Assembly (NCBI GenBank): GCA_023389055.1
Contig: JAEWFA010000024.1
Coordinates: 62,001-126,000 of the forward strand
Source of the DNA: Pseudomonadota bacterium
GTDB taxonomy: Bacteria > Pseudomonadota > Gammaproteobacteria > Burkholderiales > Burkholderiaceae_E
DNA length: 64,000 bases
Reading direction: 5' to 3'
In this document: positions 61,479 to 64,000 of the stretch, piece by piece
Position numbering within the stretch: position 1 is the stretch's first letter
How the letters are laid out: each line of letters starts with the position of its first letter
Made by a program: the position numbers and the translations under genes
The notes under the pieces: model-generated
What the model was told of the DNA's origin: nothing
The model's database searches: none
The model's input: the letters and a program-made list of their open reading frames with translations, nothing else

Positions 61479-61931
61479 TCAATTGCGCGAACCGCCCAGA
61501 TGCTGCCCGGCCGCCGCTGCCAGCCTGCGGTCGAACGTGGCCAACGGCGCCTTCAATTCAGCGGCCAGCCAGAGGTACGCCGCGTCGTATGCGCTGAGCG
61601 AATAGCCCCGAGCGAGCTCGAAACTGTTCTTCGCATTGACCCGGTGCAGTGTCACGTCGACCCCACCGAAGGCAGCGAGCGCAGCATGCGCGATGGCGTC
61701 GCCTGCCGTGGCGATTTTCTTCAATGCGGCGCTGGCGAACTCGTACTCCAGCAATTCGGGGGCGTGCAGTTCGCATCGTTCGAGGGTCGCACGCGCCTGC
61801 TCTCCCAGCACCGGTTCCAGGAACAATGCCGCTACGAGAACGCTGCAATCGACGATAAGCGGCGGCAGCACGCGATATGCGCCTGCCGGCTCGGCGATGT
61901 AGAGGCGCCGTACCCCGGTGCGTCCGCCCAT
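61479..61931 (-). CDS. VapC-like PIN-domain toxin
   Basis: A 150-residue PIN protein with LIVDCSVLVAALF (first Asp), LLEYEFASAALKKI (Glu), YSLSAYDAAYLWLAAE and LATFDRRLAAAA (Asp residues), the ribonuclease site of VapC/FitB toxins. The ATG at 61931 follows the antitoxin stop directly; an inner GTG at 61871, just before the PIN core, is also possible because the first 20 residues are outside the fold. Confidence 0.85.
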   Translation of the reverse strand: MGGRTGVRRLYIAEPAGAYRVLPPLIVDCSVLVAALFLEPVLGEQARATLERCELHAPELLEYEFASAALKKIATAGDAIAHAALAAFGGVDVTLHRVNAKNSFELARGYSLSAYDAAYLWLAAELKAPLATFDRRLAAAAGQHLGGSRN

Positions 61932-62240
61932 TCAACGTTCGTCCCTATCGGCCCGGATGATGTCGACTCCGAGCGGCGCGTCTGCAGGCGGGTCGGGAAA
62001 GCGCGCACGCAGCGAATCGATGATTTCGCCGATGGGCCGGGTGGCCTCCGGCGGTTTGCGTCTCGCCGATCCGGCCCAAGCAGGCGGCGACGCGACGTCT
62101 GCCGATTGCGCCGCCGCCTCGATGATCGCCATCAGTTCACGCTGAAGTGAACGGTGATTGCGCGCTGCGCGCGCCCGTAGACGTTGCGCGAGATCGACGG
62201 GAACACCCTTGATGGAAAGGTTGACGACGTGTTCCGGCAT
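61932..62240 (-). CDS. FitA/VapB-type ribbon-helix-helix antitoxin
   Basis: A 102-residue protein starting MPEHVVNLSIKGVPVDLAQR and then RARAARNHRSLQRELMAIIE, the FitA-type ribbon-helix-helix with its conserved arginine-rich turn. The C-terminal half ends in PLGVDIIRADRDER, a likely toxin-binding tail. GGAGAGG lies about six bases before the ATG. It abuts the PIN toxin gene. Confidence 0.82.
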   Translation of the reverse strand: MPEHVVNLSIKGVPVDLAQRLRARAARNHRSLQRELMAIIEAAAQSADVASPPAWAGSARRKPPEATRPIGEIIDSLRARFPDPPADAPLGVDIIRADRDER

Positions 62241-62255
62241 TTGCGCCTCTCCGAA

Positions 62256-62294
62256 TGGATCCGTTCTGGATGCTACTCCCTTTCTGGATCCGTT
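62256..62294. promoter_or_regulatory. direct repeats upstream of the FitA-type antitoxin gene
   Basis: TGGATCCGTT occurs at 62256 and again at 62285, 29 bases apart, with a partial copy (CTGGATG) between. The first copy is also nearly palindromic (GAATGGATCCGTTC). Spacing of almost three helical turns just upstream of a DNA-binding antitoxin suggests an operator. Confidence 0.4.
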
Positions 62295-62316
62295 ACGGAA
62301 CCGCCGCTCTATGCCC

Positions 62317-63042
62317 TTACCTGCCGGGCCCGAACGCCACGCCCTCGGCGAGTACGTCCACTCCGGCCGCGCACCGGACCGACGCTGCCGGAATGTTCTC
62401 TCCCGCGCGCCAGCGCCGCACCGCATCGCGCTTCGACTCCCCGGCCACGAGAAACAGCACCTCGCGTGAACGCCCCAGCCGCGCCGCGCTCATCGATACC
62501 CGTTCGGAGGGCGGCTTCGGCGCGCCGAATACCGGCAGCGCATCGGGTGCATCGACCGTTTCACCGCGGTCGTGCGCTCCGGGAAAGAGGCTCGCGGTAT
62601 GCCCGTCCTCGCCGAGACCGAGCAGCACCAGATCGAAGTCGGCTACTCCGGCAAGCGTGCGCCGATATGCTTCGGCGCCGGCTACAGGACCCCGCTCGGC
62701 GGGGATGAGATGGATCGCATCGCGGGGGATCGGGACGTGATCGAGCCACGCGTCGAAGGCCATGCGGTCGTTGCGCTCGGCGTCGCCTCGAGGCACGCAG
62801 CGCTCGTCGCCGAAGTAGACCGCCCAGCGCGTCCATTCGGTTTCGAGCGCAACGAGCCTTCGATAGACGTTGCGCGGCGTCTCGCCGCCGGCGAGCACGA
62901 TGCGGAAACGGCCTCGGTGAGCGCAGGCATCTCGTGCGGCGCTCGAGATGCGCACGAGCGCTTCCGCTTCGAGTGCCTTACGAGTCGTCGCGACATGCCA
63001 GCGGGTGGGTTGCGCAACTGTATTCGCGCCGCTCGGGTCCAT
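62317..63042 (-). CDS. pgl: 6-phosphogluconolactonase
   Basis: A 241-residue SugB/DevB-type lactonase. IVLAGGETPRNVYRRL binds the phosphate, WAVYFGDERCVPRGDAERND is the family signature, and DLVLLGLGEDGHTASLFPG follows. It hydrolyses the product of Zwf. It is close to zwf and a 6-phosphogluconate dehydrogenase gene, completing the oxidative branch, though two toxin-antitoxin pairs are interspersed. Confidence 0.95.
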   Translation of the reverse strand: MDPSGANTVAQPTRWHVATTRKALEAEALVRISSAARDACAHRGRFRIVLAGGETPRNVYRRLVALETEWTRWAVYFGDERCVPRGDAERNDRMAFDAWLDHVPIPRDAIHLIPAERGPVAGAEAYRRTLAGVADFDLVLLGLGEDGHTASLFPGAHDRGETVDAPDALPVFGAPKPPSERVSMSAARLGRSREVLFLVAGESKRDAVRRWRAGENIPAASVRCAAGVDVLAEGVAFGPGR

Positions 63043-63067
63043 ATTGCCATTCTTGCTTCCGCGGCCC

Positions 63068-63400
63068 TCACGCCGCTACTCGTTCCTGCAACGCCTCCTG
63101 CGCGACGAGGTTGATGCTCTTGCCTTCCGCCTGGGCAACGATCGCGAGGCGCTCATGCAGCTCGGGAGAAATCCGCAAGTTGAATTTCCCGGAAAAGCTC
63201 CGACGCGGCTCGATCCCCTTCTCTGCACAGACTTCGAGAAAGATCTGAAGCGACTTCTTGAACTCCGATCGGAGCTCCTTCGGGTTCTTTCCGTAGAAGT
63301 CCGCGCCCCCATTCAGGCCGAGGATCTCGCCCCGGAACTGATCGAGATCCGGGTCATATTCGATTCTGGCCTGATAACCGTCGACTGTCATGATGTTCAT
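63068..63400 (-). CDS. hicB: HicB-type antitoxin
   Basis: A 110-residue protein with the HicB N-terminal fold (QARIEYDPDLDQFRGEILGL) and a C-terminal ribbon-helix-helix (GKFNLRISPELHERLAIVAQ and INLVAQEALQERV). The ATG at 63400 overlaps the stop of the upstream HicA gene (ATGA). Toxin-first order is usual for hicAB. Confidence 0.88.
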   Translation of the reverse strand: MNIMTVDGYQARIEYDPDLDQFRGEILGLNGGADFYGKNPKELRSEFKKSLQIFLEVCAEKGIEPRRSFSGKFNLRISPELHERLAIVAQAEGKSINLVAQEALQERVAA

Positions 63401-63651
63401 GGCATTACTCCGTGCTGCTCGAGCCACGTGCGCACACTCGCAACGGCGCCCTTGTCTGTGTCCGGCGAGGGGTGAGGACGATGAAACACCCTGACTTCTC
63501 CGAACAGAACCACGGCCACGCGGCTTCCCTCGCGCTCGCTGATCTCCGCGCCGATGTCAAGAAATAGCGACTCGATGTCCCGCCATGGAACGCTGCCGCT
63601 CGTCGGTCGGGCGAACACCAACTGCAGCGTTCTCAGGCTCCTGCGCTTCAT
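63397..63651 (-). CDS. hicA: HicA-type mRNA interferase
   Basis: An 84-residue protein with the HicA double-stranded-RNA-binding pattern: WRDIESLFLDIGAEISEREG followed by VAVVLFGEVRVFHRPHP, including the catalytic histidine, and VRTWLEQHGV at the C-terminus. It cleaves mRNA unless bound by HicB. Confidence 0.86.
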   Translation of the reverse strand: MKRRSLRTLQLVFARPTSGSVPWRDIESLFLDIGAEISEREGSRVAVVLFGEVRVFHRPHPSPDTDKGAVASVRTWLEQHGVMP

Positions 63652-63655
63652 GCGA

Positions 63656-63676
63656 TAGTACTGAATAGTGGTACTA
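63656..63676. promoter_or_regulatory. inverted repeat upstream of hicA
   Basis: TAGTAC and GTACTA, perfect six-base arms around nine bases, starting five bases upstream of the hicA start. On the minus strand TTGTTT and TACTAT are 17 bases apart and partly overlap the repeat. It is a plausible operator/promoter for hicAB. Confidence 0.4.
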
Positions 63677-63827
63677 AAAACAAGTCCCTGCTCTCCCTTG
63701 TCGGCGCAGTAAAACCAACTGGACGCGCTCCGATCGGCTTCAAGTGCCGCTGTCGCGTGTACCGCCGAAAATCACGCCTGCAACATGAACTCGGCCTTCA
63801 CTGCGCGATCTTCGAAGTTCACTCGAG

Positions 63828-64000
63828 TCACTCGGCCTCCTTCCTCATCGCATGCCCCCCGAACTGATTCCTCAGCGCCGACAACAACTTGTCCGCGAAC
63901 GAATCGTCGTCGCGCGAGCGCAGTCGCTCGATCAGCGACTGCGTGATCACCGGCGCCGGCACGTTCAGCTCGATCGCCTCGGCCACCGTCCAGCGTCCTT
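63828..64000 (-). CDS. gnd: 6-phosphogluconate dehydrogenase, 3' end
   Basis: The last 56 codons of a gene that continues beyond the right edge. The visible residues, RWTVAEAIELNVPAPVITQS and RDDDSFADKLLSALRNQFGG, match the C-terminal region of the decarboxylating enzyme (short YqeC/GndA type), which oxidises 6-phosphogluconate to ribulose 5-phosphate. It fits the zwf, pgl and tkt context. The 176 bases between it and hicA hold no gene I can support apart from the repeat noted. Confidence 0.85.
   Translation of the reverse strand, partial: GRWTVAEAIELNVPAPVITQSLIERLRSRDDDSFADKLLSALRNQFGGHAMRKEAE

Overview
The window is a high-G+C chromosomal segment from a Gram-negative bacterium, most likely a betaproteobacterium. 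The evidence is an exosortase A (XrtA) exopolysaccharide locus with its usual accessory proteins (outer-membrane barrel protein, secretion ATPase, FemAB-like protein, two hydrolases, acyl ligase, ACP, PLP decarboxylase, dedicated glycosyltransferases and amidotransferases), followed by Entner-Doudoroff/pentose-phosphate genes. No database search was run; family names come from recognising motifs and gene order.

Layout. 1-9761 (+): left core of the XrtA locus, with most genes overlapping by 1-4 bases: barrel protein (its start lies off the left edge), AAA ATPase, NodB deacetylase, FemAB-like protein, ATP-grasp ligase, exosortase A fused to an EpsI domain, GT4 glycosyltransferase and a glutamine amidotransferase. 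9877-23472: first accessory block, mosaic in base composition and strand, with a low-G+C methyltransferase, a GT4, two deacetylases, a MurF-like ligase fused to a peptidyl-tRNA-hydrolase domain, an IS3 remnant, three ATP-grasp ligases, an asparagine-synthase-like protein without the N-terminal cysteine, and a MurL-like epimerase. 23483-29520: PLP decarboxylase and acyl ligase (-), and divergently an acyl carrier protein, TPR protein, GNAT-like protein and glycosyltransferase (+).

29510-56929 (all -): a long co-directional array. Its lower part (29.5-43 kb) holds two related secreted kelch/propeller proteins, a secreted glucanase-like protein, a second Cys-less asparagine-synthase-like protein, a methyltransferase-kinase fusion, a heparinase-type lyase and a Wzx flippase. 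Its upper part (43-57 kb) is again XrtA core: O-antigen-ligase-like protein, AlgD-like sugar dehydrogenase, three GT4 enzymes, amidotransferase, hydrolases 1 and 2 (with a toxin-antitoxin pair between them), a third Cys-less asparagine-synthase-like protein and a beta-helix protein. 57062-64000: ParDE, zwf-tkt (+), a VapBC-like pair, pgl, HicAB and the 3' end of a 6-phosphogluconate dehydrogenase gene.

How it may work together. Glycosyltransferases build a repeat unit containing uronic acid (AlgD-like enzyme); Wzx flips it and the Wzy/ligase-like protein polymerises or transfers it; deacetylases and the lyase trim it. The unusual part is the density of amide-forming and peptide-handling enzymes: four ATP-grasp proteins, one Mur ligase with a Pth domain, a MurL-like epimerase, five asparagine-synthase-type proteins, a FemAB-like transferase, and an AMP ligase with its own carrier. 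I infer that the exopolysaccharide is decorated with amino acids or a short peptide made by peptidoglycan-like chemistry. No PEP-CTERM substrate of the exosortase is seen in the window, and no rRNA, tRNA or CRISPR array was recognised.
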